Assembly: GCA_020137815.1 (NCBI GenBank)
Contig: CM035354.1
Span: 5,143,423 to 5,207,422 of the forward strand
DNA from: Hormiphora californensis
Taxonomy: Eukaryota > Ctenophora > Tentaculata > Cydippida > Pleurobrachiidae
Length of the DNA stretch: 64,000 nucleotides
Reading direction: 5' to 3'
Below, piece after piece: positions 36,202 through 48,283 of this stretch. The position numbers and the translations under genes were made by a program. A model generated the notes under the pieces. That model did not search any database, was not told the DNA's origin, and saw only the letters and a program-made list of their open reading frames with translations. Within the stretch, counting starts at the first letter, position 1. The number at the start of each line of letters is the position of its first letter.

Positions 36202-36423
36202 AAGTCGGATTTTTTGAAACTGTCACCCCCCTAGGTATTTTCAAATTTCGTAAATGACCATAAATCCAGTTCCTGACGAGATAGAGACTTGAAATTTGGA
36301 GGTTACGAAGATCTTGCTAAGTTCTTCCGAACCTCCAAATTTCAAGTCTCTATCTTATCAGGAACCGGAGATATGGCAAATTTTGTTATTTCAGGGGGGT
36401 GACAGTTTCAAAAAATCCGACTT
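36202..36423. mobile_element. Palindromic TA-flanked MITE, copy 2
   Basis: AAGTCGGATTTTTTGAAACT start after TA (36200-36201) and complementary end before TA (36424-36425). 222 bases, almost one hairpin. Nearly identical to 18900-19119. Confidence 0.9.
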
Positions 36424-36425
36424 TA

Positions 36426-37358
36426 CTATCATTATGTAGACGTGTTTGTCTGTTTCTGTGTGACTGTTGAGTCGATCAGTGTCACTGTCAGTTGTTGCTG
36501 TTTTGTATAAACTTAGTTAAAGACGCTGGGGCGGTGACAATACTAAAATTAACCCTTTTAATTGTGTCTATATGTGAGAATTTATTTCATTCCACAAAAA
36601 GTTTCTGTTTTTTTCTACAAACTTACCAAGAAATACATTTTAACGGCTGGCGCGGGTATTTTCTTAATACGTTGCGGTGCGCAAATCCATTCTTTGTGAA
36701 ACTGGCCGCGCGGCGCAGAACAGTGCAAGCTCAGTTCTAAAATTGGGAGCTCAGTTCAAAAATTTAAAGTTGAAACTGACCGAAAAAGGTTTATTTGCGT
36801 GACCACTCCTTACTCCCCTCGGCCCTCCTAAACTAAGTGTACCAGAGCGATAGTCAGTGACCTGAATCACTGTTAATGTGTACGTTGTAACCTGCAAATG
36901 ATATTTATTCTTCTTAGATTTGTCGGCCAGCGGTTCGATGGTTTTTTGAAAAAACTTTTTTCTCTTAACAGTGTGTCCTTGACAGAAACTTAATTAAGCT
37001 TGTTATTAATCATCAAATTAGTAAAACTATGTAAATGATATAATGCTTTCTAAGCCATCATAATTTAAACGGTTCTAAAGGTGGGAAGTAACACTTCCGT
37101 TATCCTAGCTGAAGGCTGAAGCAAACTTCTGCATTTGTATAATGTTTCTTTGGTTAACAAGATTAAATGAGTCAGCCAATTGTTTTAAAAAACGCGATTT
37201 CTTTAGCCTTCTGACTTATCATCATATGACTGATCTATAATACGTGTTACGCTTTTAGCTCTTATCACATTATATAATCTCAAAACTTAAACTTGCTGAT
37301 AGATAATCTGTAACATGATGCCCCTAACTCCTAAATTCCACTGTTATAGAAAGGGGCC
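36426..37358. other. Spacer upstream of VAP
   Basis: No gene supported. AT-rich, with a short GC-richer stretch (GCGCGGCGCAG near 36706). Confidence 0.45.
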
Positions 37359-39136
37359 ATGACTACGCTACTTGCGATTAACCCCCCGACGGAGCTAACT
37401 TTCCAGGGCCCCTTCGTGGAGGTTGTTACCTCTATCCTCTCACTGACTAACACTACCGACTCAAAGGTAAATTTCAATTTGGAATTCTTCCTCGTTGTAA
37501 ATCTTGAAAATCTTGTGAATTGCTATAGTATGTAGAAAACATGTTTTTCAAATCTTTACATCCTCTTTACTAAAATTAATCCCCATAGTAAGGTGATTTA
37601 ACTAAAATTTAAGCCTCAACCAGAAAAAAATTTGTGACAAAGGATTTCCACCTCAAACGTACTCCTAAGGGTCCCCTCTAACGATCCCAACCAATGCTCA
37701 AATTGAGCAGAAGGTGCAAAGGCCTCATTTCCGGGTGGGCGTGGTACCTGTGTTTTCAGCCTGAGGCCAAAACCATAAGTACCCTTAAAATAGGAGTAGA
37801 GAAAAAATCGAGGGCACTAGAGTGATCAGCGTCCTCGACTTAGTGGGGGTAGGTGATGGAATTAAGGCTCTATCTCATCTGGTTAATTAGATAATTGGAT
37901 AATTAGGTTTGTGCATCACCGTTTGTTGGCTATATGGCTATAGCCACTTAGGAAAGGAGTAGAGACAAAAATGAGGGCACTAAAATGATCAGCGTCCTCG
38001 AATTAGTGGGGGTAGGTGCTAAAATTAAGTCTCTATCTCATCTGGTTAATTAGATAATTGGATAATTAGGTTTGCGCATAACCGTTTTTTGGCTATATGG
38101 CTATAGCCACTTAGGAATGGTTTAGAGACTTTTCATTGGTGCCATTTTGTAGGCAAAGAGAAGTTATGGGGGGTCGACGTCGGACTTTTAAGCTCTATCT
38201 TCAACTGTTTAGCCGTTAATTGGCTTTTAAGATGCTCCAAATGAGCAAAATACGGTAAAAAGGCCGTTTTTGAACACCGTTAAAGCCAAATAACGGCTAA
38301 ACGGTTGAAGATAGAGCTTAAAAGTCCGACGTCGACCCCCCATAACTTCTCTTTGCCTACAAAATGGCACCAATGAAAAGTCTCTAAACCATTCCTAAGT
38401 GGCTATAGCCATATAGCCAAAAAACGGTTATGCGCAAACCTAATTATCCAATTATCTAATTAACCAGATGAGATAGAGACTTAATTTTAGCACCTACCCC
38501 CACTAATTCGAGGACGCTGATCATTTTAGTGCCCTCGATTTTTTCTCTACTCCTATTTTAAGGGTACTTATGGTTTTGGCCTCAGGCTGAAAACACAGGT
38601 ACCACGCCCACCCGGAAATGAGGCCTTTGCACCCCTGAGCAAATATGAGCATTGGTTAGAATCGATAGAGGGGACCCTTAGGAGTACGTTTCAGGTGGAA
38701 ATCCTTTGTCACAAATTTTTTTCTGGTTCTCCTGGCTTATCACCTTACTACCAGGTATGCTTCAAAGTAAAAACGACAGCACCCCGTCGGTACTGTGTGC
38801 GGCCTAACAGTGGGGTTATAGACCCGAAAGAGACCATGGAGGTGCAGATTATGTTGCAGCCCTTCTCTTATGATCCAAACGAGAAGAATAACCACAAGTT
38901 CATGGTGCAATCTACGGTAAGTGGGTTTGTGATGTTTCTCTCTCTCCTTCCCTTATTACATATTTCTTGGTAAATGTGTCTAGATCTTCGTGTATATAAT
39001 GCAATAAATACATTGCTTCCATTGGGTAGTGTTGTGTAATTAGTAACTATCATTGGGTAGTGTAAAGTGCTGTGTTATTAGTAACTTTCACTCCCTCTGT
39101 AATTATTAACTATCTCTCCTTCTGTATAATTAGTAA

Positions 39137-39229
<93 letters not shown>

Positions 39230-39811
39230 GTAATTAGTAACTATCTCCCTCTAGTAACTACTAACTATCTCTCTCCACCAGGTCCTAGAGGAGGAGATGG
39301 CTGGTTTGGCAGCGGAGGAGATCTGGAAGAAAGTGAGCAGTGGAAATATTGTGGATAAGAAACTGAGATGTGTGTTTAGTCTCCCAGAGGCTGGTGCCGC
39401 TGCCCCCGCCCCAGCTGCTGCTGCTGACCCTGTCAATCCGGTTAATTCTACTTTTGTTACCAAGCCTGATACGGGATTAGGTGAGTTTTAGATTGCAGTA
39501 CATGTGGCTTTCTGGCATTGAAATGTGTTAACTGTTAATTTTATGTTGTGTAATGTGTGTGTTTATTTCTTTCTTACCACGTAATCACTATTGTTCTCTC
39601 TCTACAGCGAAACCAGTAGCCGGATCAAGTGATGTTCAGAAGTTGAAAGAACGAGTGGAAGACCTAACTAGAGAGAACACGAGCCTGAAAAACAGGGTGG
39701 GAGCGGCAGCTTCCCGTCAGGCACCCGCCTGTTGAACCCGCCTTCCATAATGCCGCGTACTACATTATTTTTGTGATCATCGGATGGCTAATTGCCAAGT
39801 TTGTGATCTGA
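37359..39811 (+). CDS. VAPA/B-like: VAP (VAMP-associated protein), ER membrane contact receptor
   Basis: Exons 37359-37466 ([12 protein letters not shown]), 38755-38916 ([40 protein letters not shown]), 39282-39480 (ending the MSP domain with [11 protein letters not shown], then an Ala/Pro linker) and 39608-39811 (coiled coil [20 protein letters not shown] and tail anchor [19 protein letters not shown]). The MSP domain with its conserved lysine/threonine surface binds FFAT motifs; VAP tethers the ER to other organelles. The coiled-coil frame hits TGA at 39733 whereas the tail anchor is one frame over; removing one base in GCACCCGCCTG (39721-39731) would join them. That is either an assembly indel or a real truncation giving a soluble form. 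Intron 1 is almost entirely a fold-back element. Confidence 0.92.
37619..38726. mobile_element. Large fold-back element in VAP intron 1
   Basis: Ends ACCAGAAAAAAATTTGTGAC at left and its complement at right. Arms are complementary over several hundred bases with the centre near 38240-38270. The left arm carries an extra tandem copy of a ~180-bp segment (AATGATCAGCGTCCTCGA region near 37820-37880 and again near 37980-38040), absent from the right arm. No coding sequence. Confidence 0.88.
39141..39228. repeat. (CT)n microsatellite
   Basis: About 88 bases of CT in VAP intron 2, embedded in TAATTAGTAACTATC-type short repeats. Confidence 0.95.
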
Positions 39812-41096
39812 AACAATTCTCTCTCTTTGACCTCTCTTGTTGAATGTAGTGTGTAGTTTAACGTTAGGGGGACCTCCCCCCCCCTCTCCCTGAGAGTTAC
39901 ATCCCAAGCTGGGATGCACTTCCCCCCAAATTCTCTTGTGCTTTTGATGATGATATAATCAGCTGATTTTCTCCCCCCTCCCTACACACTCCCCCCTTCC
40001 CTCCCCCGGGTTCCTATACTATATCCGAGATAATGAAATATACATCATGTTTGGTTTGACGAACGGGAAATATATAACTTTATGTTTGTGATTTATGGAA
40101 GACAAGTAAATACTACTCATACAATAACCAGCCATTTTGATCAACAAAATTATATATTGCAATTGGGAATGAAAATATTATAGGACATTGGAATATTTTT
40201 TCTCTCTCTAGTCGGCACATGTATATTTACAAATATATATATCTCGTGCAGATGTTAACTTTTATGCTTTTTAAATTTAGTTCTATATGATATAACTCCC
40301 CCCTGGCCTTATCCATTTGTTTTCGTGTTAAAAATGATAAGAATTCTATAATTCCCCTCCCATTTTTCCATGATTAATATATTCTCTCTGGCGCTCCTAG
40401 GGTACCCTAACAATGTGTATTGTGTGTGAGTGTGTGTAAACTATGTATGAAGTGTCTGAGTCCTAGAACCCAATCTATATAATTGAAAATGTTGAGTCTT
40501 CAACCAAGTAATGCAAATGTAAAATGTCTTTTGAGTTGAAAGAGAGAAAAGAAAACTTGTTTATCTTTGTCTATTTCCGATACAGAGTGTGCTGTCTTTT
40601 TTAGGCAGTTTGCAAAAATATACCTTTTCCTCCTTTCTCTTTCACAATACAACAAGCACAGTGTCTACTGTCTGTGTTTGCTGTCCCCTCCTCTCTCTCA
40701 AGAACAATATAATTGGCAGTGTTATAGTACACCGTGTTATACACCGCACTGTGTTCTACACCGGCATGTTTGTTTAGTGCACGGCACATGATCTCACCTA
40801 CACTCACAATATGTACCTTCTCTCTCTCGCTCCAATTTCTACTATATTCTACCTGCGTTATTTTATCTTTAAATGCTTTTATCTCTTACTCACTGACGCA
40901 TTCACAGAGCTGAAACACGTCACACATTTTATAATTCATCTTTCGTTTCGTAATACATCCTTTCCCTCTCTAACACAATTCTTTCTCATTCCATTATTCA
41001 ACATGATTACTCACTGTTCAGTGGTCACTGCATGACTCTCTCTCTGTACATATAACATATAACACTGCTCACAGTCCCATTATATATAGGGTGACC
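39812..41096. other. VAP 3' region and intergenic
   Basis: Probable VAP 3' UTR followed by AT-rich spacer with CCCTCC tracts. No supportable gene; short frames around 40567-41035 look random. Confidence 0.45.
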
Positions 41097-41768
41097 ATGT
41101 TCCAAGAAAGACCGGACCACCGTTATATTCTAACAGCCGAGGAGTGGTACCTCATGGGCAACTGTGGGAGACATGCAGAGACAACTGGTGTAATCGCATC
41201 GTTTTTTGTAGGTGCCCTATCCTGGAGATATAGACGACCACCCATTACATCTCTACTTAAACTCAGACTATCTGCGTGTGTGGCCGGGACTATCCTGGCT
41301 TACCCCACTGCCACTGTAACTTACTTCAGTTATAACGGGTGGAAGTATCTGAAGCACCTACCAGAGAATTCAGGGTACCGGCAGTTGCTAACAGACGCAG
41401 AACACCGCAACCAAACCACCCCTTTTAGTACTGTTAACCGGTACTTAGCCTTTGTAGAGGTGATGAGAAACAGTGCTAAGGTGGATGATAACACTGATCT
41501 AACAGAGTTGGAGGTAATGACCCCTGAACAGAAGCATGAAGTTCAGGGTAGGTTACGGTGGTTACCGGCCGATCAGTACAGACTAATGAATAGAAGTAGG
41601 GAGTGGGCCCGGGACCAGGACTGGTATGATCCAATGGCTGAGAGGATCCGCCTTGTTCAGAAGGAAATGTTCATGAGACGAGGGATGTTTGCAAATGAAG
41701 CGGCAATGAGGGCCCACACCCCACCACCCCTTAGAAAGGAGGAGGGGGAGGAGGAACAGGCAGACTGA
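41097..41768 (+). CDS. Small two-helix membrane protein, OCIA-domain-like
   Basis: Single-exon frame of 223 residues from ATG 41097 (context GACCATGTT). Residues 10-95 have the layout of the OCIA domain: an acidic start ILTAEEWYLMGNCGRHAE, a first hydrophobic helix (about 29-43), basic RYRRPP loop, LLKLR, a second hydrophobic helix (about 58-77) and a YFSYNGWKYLKHLPENSG tail. OCIA-domain proteins sit in mitochondrial and endosomal membranes. The rest is charged (RSREWARDQDWYDPMAERIR) and ends in an E-rich tail, unlike anything I recall. The assignment is by pattern only; it could be a lineage-specific membrane protein. No lesion, no intron seen. Confidence 0.5.
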   Translation: MFQERPDHRYILTAEEWYLMGNCGRHAETTGVIASFFVGALSWRYRRPPITSLLKLRLSACVAGTILAYPTATVTYFSYNGWKYLKHLPENSGYRQLLTDAEHRNQTTPFSTVNRYLAFVEVMRNSAKVDDNTDLTELEVMTPEQKHEVQGRLRWLPADQYRLMNRSREWARDQDWYDPMAERIRLVQKEMFMRRGMFANEAAMRAHTPPPLRKEEGEEEQAD

Positions 41769-42870
41769 GAGTTGTGAATGTATTGATACAGGAAACACGT
41801 GACTGTTATCATGGAGCTGGCAGATAAGAGTGTGATAATTCGTTTATTTTTAAGAGATTAAGACTGGGATTTATCACGAATATATTATGCTTTCTGTGTG
41901 TAATAAAATGCCCAACAATCATCCCTCTATAACTATCTCTATAACTATCCTCTCAAGTCTCAAGATATGTGTTTGTTTGTTTGAGGAAAGGCAGAGAGAG
42001 AGCGATTGAGACAGAGGGGCCGGGGGAGAGAAAGAGAGTGAGAAAAGAGATAGGAAGAGAGAATAGGGGAGGTATTTGCTGCATCCTAAAGGGCACAACA
42101 CAATGTATGGTACACTGTACACATTATGATTCCATTCCCAAGATCCACATATATGCTGCCATTACCAGTGTTAATAGAGCACTCTCTCCCCTAAACTATC
42201 TAAACTAATGGTTAGTTCCCCCTCCCCTCACTTTCCCAAAATGCGAGAAAGAAATTGTATACTCTCCTTTGAACCATTACTACGTCAATGGGGTGTGATG
42301 CAAGAGGGCCTCTAGCACTCCCATCCTCTCCCCTCCCTAAGTGTGAGACAGTGGTACAACATATAGGGCCCTCCCCTCCCTTACCCTGCATCATGTACAT
42401 GTTTGAGTCGCTTGACACTGTTTTCGTGCTCCGGAAAGAAACGAAACTATGAACAATTCAAGTACATGTAGCAATCACTGAGCCCCGGATTTCCTGTCAA
42501 CATATATATTTTGTACAACATTTCTTCCATCCCTCACCACCCTCTAACATGTAGGGTGTGATCCTTGCACTTTTTGGTGTTCCCTCCCATCCTGCCTCGT
42601 AACAGCTACTGAGCTAGCTTATATTCCAGATGAGACACTCCCTTCTTTTTACCTTTTCTCTTCTCTTTCTGCCTCTCAACATCTGATATTATATAACAAG
42701 ACACTTCCTCTATATATCTGATATATAACAAGGCACTTCCTGTTATTTATGTGGTTACACTATTTTTCAATCCTTGGCCACTTTTTTATGCTAGCCGGTC
42801 TTAGTTTTGTGTAAGCGTTACTCCTTCTATCTTTTTTCTCACACTCTCTCTCTCTCTCTTTCTCTTTCTC

Positions 42871-42905
<35 letters not shown>

Positions 42906-43082
42906 TTCAAAATTTCCACTGTCGAATACTTACAGTTTATTGAGGACAGAATAAGAATTCTAAGTATTGTACAGTACTAAATTGCTAGTGTACTAACACT
43001 CAATTCAAATACTTATATAAAGACGCCAGCGAGTGAGACAGGAAAAGACAAGTTAGTGTGGGCGGTGTTTATTGCACGCACA

Positions 43083-43177
<95 letters not shown>

Positions 43178-44096
43178 TCTCTCTCTACCTCCCTCTTCCT
43201 CGTTCCCACTACAAAATGCAGCTCTTCCTCTGCAAGATCATAAGATATCCCCGCATACAAATTCTTTAATTACTGCTCTCCGTGTAAGAATGCTACACAA
43301 AAATATTCTAGAAGAGACAACTCCTGTCTCTAAGAAATTTGTCCTTCAGAAAAACTATTATCTCGACCTTAGATTTATATTCGCTTGGTAATTCCATCGC
43401 GTCGGTCACCACAGTCAATGATGCAGTGGTGTAGTGGAGCCTAGGTATACACTAGCCAACAAGTTTCACAAGATAGAGCTGCCCCTGCCTGACATTCATT
43501 TTAGGGCCACAAACCATTAGGTCGTGTGTAATAAAGTAACGGCCGCTATTTGTGCAATTACTCTCTCTCTCCCTCTCTATCACTCCCTCACACCTTCCCC
43601 GCTCTAAATTCTCTCCTTAGTTCACTTCGACAGGTTACATCATATTTGGTCTGGGAGGGCCAGGGTCTCTGTACCAGGGGACTACTAACTGGAATATGTT
43701 ACCGATAGCTACCCCCCCCCCCTTGTTATGTTCTAACCCTCCTTTACATGATTTGTTTCGCCGTGTGGGACGCGGTGACACAGGGTCGAGCAAGACAAGC
43801 CCCCCCCCCCTCCTCAGAACATTTTGGTACCAAGGGATTATAGCTTGTTATTTTCTAGCGCGGTGTGAGAGGGTCGAGTAAGGGATATCCTGTTACCTAC
43901 CAAGTTTGTGGTGATAATTGTCTCTGAACAAGACACATCTGGCAGGGAATTATTTCTATTCCAGTCTGTCTGTCGGTCAGTCTCCCTTTCTCTCTCTCCC
44001 AATCCTAACTAATGTCCACTCTCCCGTGTGAGACAGACAGAGAGAGATAGATAATAACCGTACCGAAGTAGACACGACTATTACATCTGCGGCACT
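41769..44096. other. Intergenic, repeat-rich
   Basis: No gene supported on either strand. Contains CT microsatellites at about 42842-42902 and 43085-43172 and C runs near 43710 and 43801. Confidence 0.5.
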
Positions 44097-44122
44097 GTGA
44101 TGAGACTCATTATATTACTGGA

Positions 44123-44300
44123 CACTCCCATAATAGTAGCAGCAACACTAACTTACAACACTCCCATAATAGTAGTAGCAACACTAACTTACAACACTCC
44201 CATAATAGTAGTAGCAACACTAACTTACAACACTCCCATAATAGTAGTAGCAACACTAACTTACACCATAATAATAGTAGTAGTAACACTAACTTCACGC
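44123..44300. repeat. 36-bp minisatellite
   Basis: Four near-identical units of a 36-base repeat beginning CACTCCCATAATAGTAGTAG, then a decayed fifth. Because 36 is a multiple of three it produces a false repeated peptide (TPIIVVATLTYN). Confidence 0.95.
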
Positions 44301-44789
44301 ACACAACTCACTCAAACACAAACAAAGGAAGCTGAGGTTTTTAGACCCCTCCCTTCTTCAGAAACTCCCTTGAAAACCTAACTTTCCTGGATGTCCCTGT
44401 CATGTGTGTGACATACTTTCAACTCTAGTTGCAAGATATGGAGTTCCACTCATTTGCTACTCCATAATATATTGCAGGAGTGGCCACTGGTCGTGGTTTT
44501 TATTTAGGCTCCCTATCAGTGTGAAACAGCTTGTCATATCATGGTTCTCACCAATACCCATATTTTCAGTGTGGCTGATTGAAATCTCTAGAGGGTTTAT
44601 TACTGGGTTTATTACTCGTAGAGAAACTCAAATCCAAAATAAACAGTGGATTTTGGATTTGAGTTCCTCTGAGAAATTGTTCTGTCTAGTACCTTCCCCA
44701 GCATCTCTTACCAGATCAAGTTCTGAAGTCTAGGACAATTTAACTAAGAGACAGTTACCAATGATTTTGTATAATGTTCCATTTTGTGC

Positions 44790-45220
44790 AGATCTTGCTA
44801 CGGAAGAAGCAGCGTCGTTTTCTACACGTCAGACCACATTTGGGGTAGTTCATGGAACGCGCGAGAGTCCCAGTGATATACGGAGAACAGCGCGCACAGC
44901 TCTTCCGAGCCATTCGGGGGTAGATGAGGTGTGAAATGGGACCTCGCTCCCCTCTTGTGTAACAAATGAGGTGATGAGGTAGTGTTGTGTACTGATTAGA
45001 GGCTATAGAATGAACTTGGTTCCTGTCCTTTAAACAAGGAAACGCCAGGAGTCATGTGAGGTGAGAGATAACACACCCACACACTGTCTCCTCTCTTCTA
45101 GCACAAGGAGGGAGGATCGCGCGATACACTTGCGCGCCACTGCCTCCACACCTCAGTTGCTAGCAATAAGCAGACCGGACTTGATAAAACAGAATCTGTG
45201 TGTAAATGGTAAAATAGAAA
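44790..45220 (+). other. Possible exon pair of an unrecognised gene
   Basis: After GTGCAG at 44787-44792 a frame reads DLATEEAASFSTRQTTFGVV, then ESPSDIRRTARTALPSHSGV and DE, ending at a GAG|GTGTGA donor (about 44931). A second block after CTAG at about 45103 reads HKEGGSRDTLARHCLHTSVA to a stop. Composition looks coding and phase is compatible, but no upstream exon or homologue was recognised. It converges on GASZ. Confidence 0.3.
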
Positions 45221-45297
45221 TGAAATATAAAAAACTTAAAATGGATGTTCGTCACGCCTGGGTTTGTAATAAATTATGAATTCTGTGATCATCTCTA

Positions 45298-46459
45298 TCA
45301 TGACAAATGTTGTCTAATCCCACTAAAAGTGAACACAAGTCCAAGTGTAATAATCCCTCCTAGACCCACAAAACCAAGTGCAGATGCTGCCGATGTTGAA
45401 GGTTGGTCTGCAGCTCTCACTGCCTCTTCTAGGTTAGCAGGTGGAGGTTGCATTTTATCACACATCTCCTCCCCTACCTCCTGTACACACCTCTCTAGCT
45501 CCCTAACAGTGTCCAATACAGCCATGTAGTTATCTAGAACACCAGATTCCTCGACCCTGTTACCAGACCACTCACTCTCCATCTTCCTACTTTCCCTGAC
45601 CTGGCCCAGAACGTATTTAGCTGATCCCCGCATGTACCTGAGGTGTCTGTTGAATATCTTGAGAACCTTAGCTGTGTCCCTACAGTCTAGTTGAAGGTTG
45701 TACAATGTTTGGGACATATCAGGCATCTCAAACTCAGTTGGGTGCAGTTGTCTGACTGCCTCTAACAATTTCTTCTGATTACCAATCTGTGTCACCCCAG
45801 CACTCTCCAAATCATGCTGGTTCATCGTTAGCAGTGTCTCAAAGTCTATCTTGTGTGCACGGAAGATGGGAGAGAGGGAGCTCAGCTCTATAGATGATAG
45901 GAACATCTCTAGATCTCCATGCTGCTGAAAGGTACCCCCTGTATGTGCCTCAAATGTGCCACCCTTCCCATCTAGCAGGGTGAAGAGACGCTGGTGTCCA
46001 CACTGTCTGGCTATATCAGCCGCAGCTAGACCCTCGTTAGACTGAATGAAGATAGAGGCGTTGTGGGAACGTAGTGTCTCTACGCAGGCGATGTGATTCC
46101 TCTCAGCTGCATACAGCATGGCAGTCCACCCTCTCTGAAATAATGAGTTGAGTAGAAGGGGTTTTTTGTCTTTTGAGTGTAACCCCAGTCGCCCAAAACA
46201 GATAGGATATCAGATAGCAGTTGATAGAGGGGATATGAATGAAGATAACCAGATACATTATCAGTGACATTACCTGATCTTGTTTATTGATATATGAACT
46301 ATCAGATAGGGAACAGAGGAGGTTCACTGTATCTGTGTAGCCATGTCCAGCAGCCAGCATTAGAGGGGTTATGTGCTGCCTATCATGTACCACTATACTT
46401 GCACCCGCGTCAACCAACAACTGAACACACTTTAGTACCTGTGAGGGGTGTGGGGTGAT

Positions 46460-46497
<38 letters not shown>

Positions 46498-47915
46498 TTG
46501 CATGGGAAGTTGAACATTATGAGCGGCAATAATTAGCCATTAGCTATTTCTATCACACAGTCGACAAACAAATTCATAGCGCCAGGCATTCCACGAGCCA
46601 GGAAGATCATAACAAACATAACATATGACCACTTTGAATACATTATTTAAAAGTTAATTAGTAATCACCGACCACACCAACACTTACTGATTCGGGAGGT
46701 AATGAGTCCTTGTGTACACCAGCCATTACCGGATAGAACATGTCACAATGAGTGTTCACATCAGCACCCTTCCCAATCAAATATTGGCACATATCGGGGT
46801 AGCAGTATTCCACAGCGTACATTAGGGGGGTCCACCCTGAACCGAACTGGTAGTCAACAGGAAACCGCTCTGAATCTGTCTCTAGTGTCTCTTTTACCTG
46901 GTAATGAGTTGTGTAAGCGATACTAAACATGCTCTTTTACAAATGTAAAGGAGGGTTAGAACATAACACACACCAACAATTGGTTCACTTAGTGAAGTGA
47001 ACAACTGCTGGCTGGAGAATACAAAGTGTATAGCGCAGTACACTAACGTACATTTTACAGCTACATGTACTGCACAACTTGACAGTCTTGTTGTATGAAA
47101 TGTGTGATTGCATGTGATCAGGCCTCAGGGGGACCTCACACGATCTCTCTCTTTACACTGCCAAATAATCAAATGTACACAGTACACAAACACACACACT
47201 ACACAGATACAGTATACACGTCGATTTGATAAGTGTAAACAATACATTCTGTCAGATGTCACCGCCCCTGTTACAGCAATACAGATGTGAGCAGTCAACC
47301 TGTTTGTCTGTTTGTTGTAGGACATCTCTTTAGGTCTCGGGTCTGTCTAGTTAATTATATCCCTCCCGGGGTTCAATATTGCTTTGTAGAACGTCGATTA
47401 ATAAAGAGCAGTTAACTCGGGGGTCTGTACTGGTACAATGGGAGTAATTAGGAGATGAGGGCTCACAACTTATCTCACAGTATACGACTAGGGGTCTGTT
47501 ATTATAGGGGACAGTTAACTTTGGAACAATGAATTTAATTGAGAGAGGGCTCACAAAATGTCTCTTTCACAGTATGATCATGTCTGCAGTATAGTAGGGG
47601 ACAAGTGGAACAATAACAATGACAATGAGAATATAATTGATAGAGGGCTCAACTAACCAACTCAAAGTTTCCTCTCTTGATGGCATTCAGAAGATCCTGA
47701 GAAACAATTGTCTCCTTCCTCAACTCTCCATAATCAACCTCCTCCTCCTCTTCTACAGCTGCTGCAGTATGGTTACCATGGTTACCATGGCTACCAGCAT
47801 GATGGTTACCATAGTTACCACACCCTCCTCCTCCACCGTACCAATCTCCCTCCTCATCACTACTACTCTCGTCACCAGCCACGTAGACTCTCTGATTCAC
47901 AACCCTACCCGGCAT
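45298..47915 (-). CDS. ASZ1: GASZ/ASZ1: ankyrin-SAM mitochondrial-anchored piRNA pathway protein
   Basis: Four exons: 47915-47658, 46897-46688, 46438-46274, 46134-45298. An acidic/glycine-rich N terminus (SSSDEEGDWYGGGGG) leads into ankyrin repeats (GSGWTPLMYAVEYCYPDMCQ, ITPLMLAAGHGYTDTVNLL, GWTAMLYAAERNHIACVETL). A SAM domain follows (GDLEMFLSSIELSSLSPIF ... FETLLTMNQHDLESAGVT), then a helical region and a C-terminal anchor (GFVGLGGIITLGLVFTFSGI) with a short basic tail. Domain order, length (about 490 residues) and motifs match vertebrate GASZ, which tethers Piwi-pathway factors to the mitochondrial outer membrane in germ cells. Its presence implies a nuage/piRNA module here. All phases agree. 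Assignment is confident; germline role is inferred. Confidence 0.9.
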
Positions 47916-48278
47916 TCTGGATAGGGAATAGAGGGGGTATAGGGTGGGGTACACACCCTGACAAACACGCACAGATAGATATAGTCGGGGGAGAGTGTAT
48001 TGAGAGAGAGAGCTTGTTGTATTCAGGATAGATATCTCACAATCAGACCGTCCTGTATTATATCACTTTATCATCATCCAGCACCCTTTTACACTTTCTT
48101 TTTTCCCAACAACAACACACTTCTTTCACACTCTTCCTTCTTCCTTCTTTCACCAAGAACTAATGTAGTTCACTTTGATAACAACCAGATCACTGATTTC
48201 AGTAAAATATGAAACACACACTTTTGTAAAAAGTAGACATTTATAAATCGAATATATAGAGATTATATATATATAATG
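47916..48278. other. GASZ upstream region
   Basis: Promoter side of GASZ. TTACCATGGTTACC palindromes occur just inside exon 1 (about 47774-47820), where they encode the GNHGNH repeat. No other gene. Confidence 0.5.
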
Positions 48279-48283
48279 GATTG

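Noticed and set aside
40567-41035. Short plus-strand frames after VAP
   Set aside because: Random composition, no splice or homology support; probably UTR or spacer.
44110-44381. Repeat protein of TPIIVVATLTYN units
   Set aside because: 36-bp minisatellite; no start context, no flanking coding signal.
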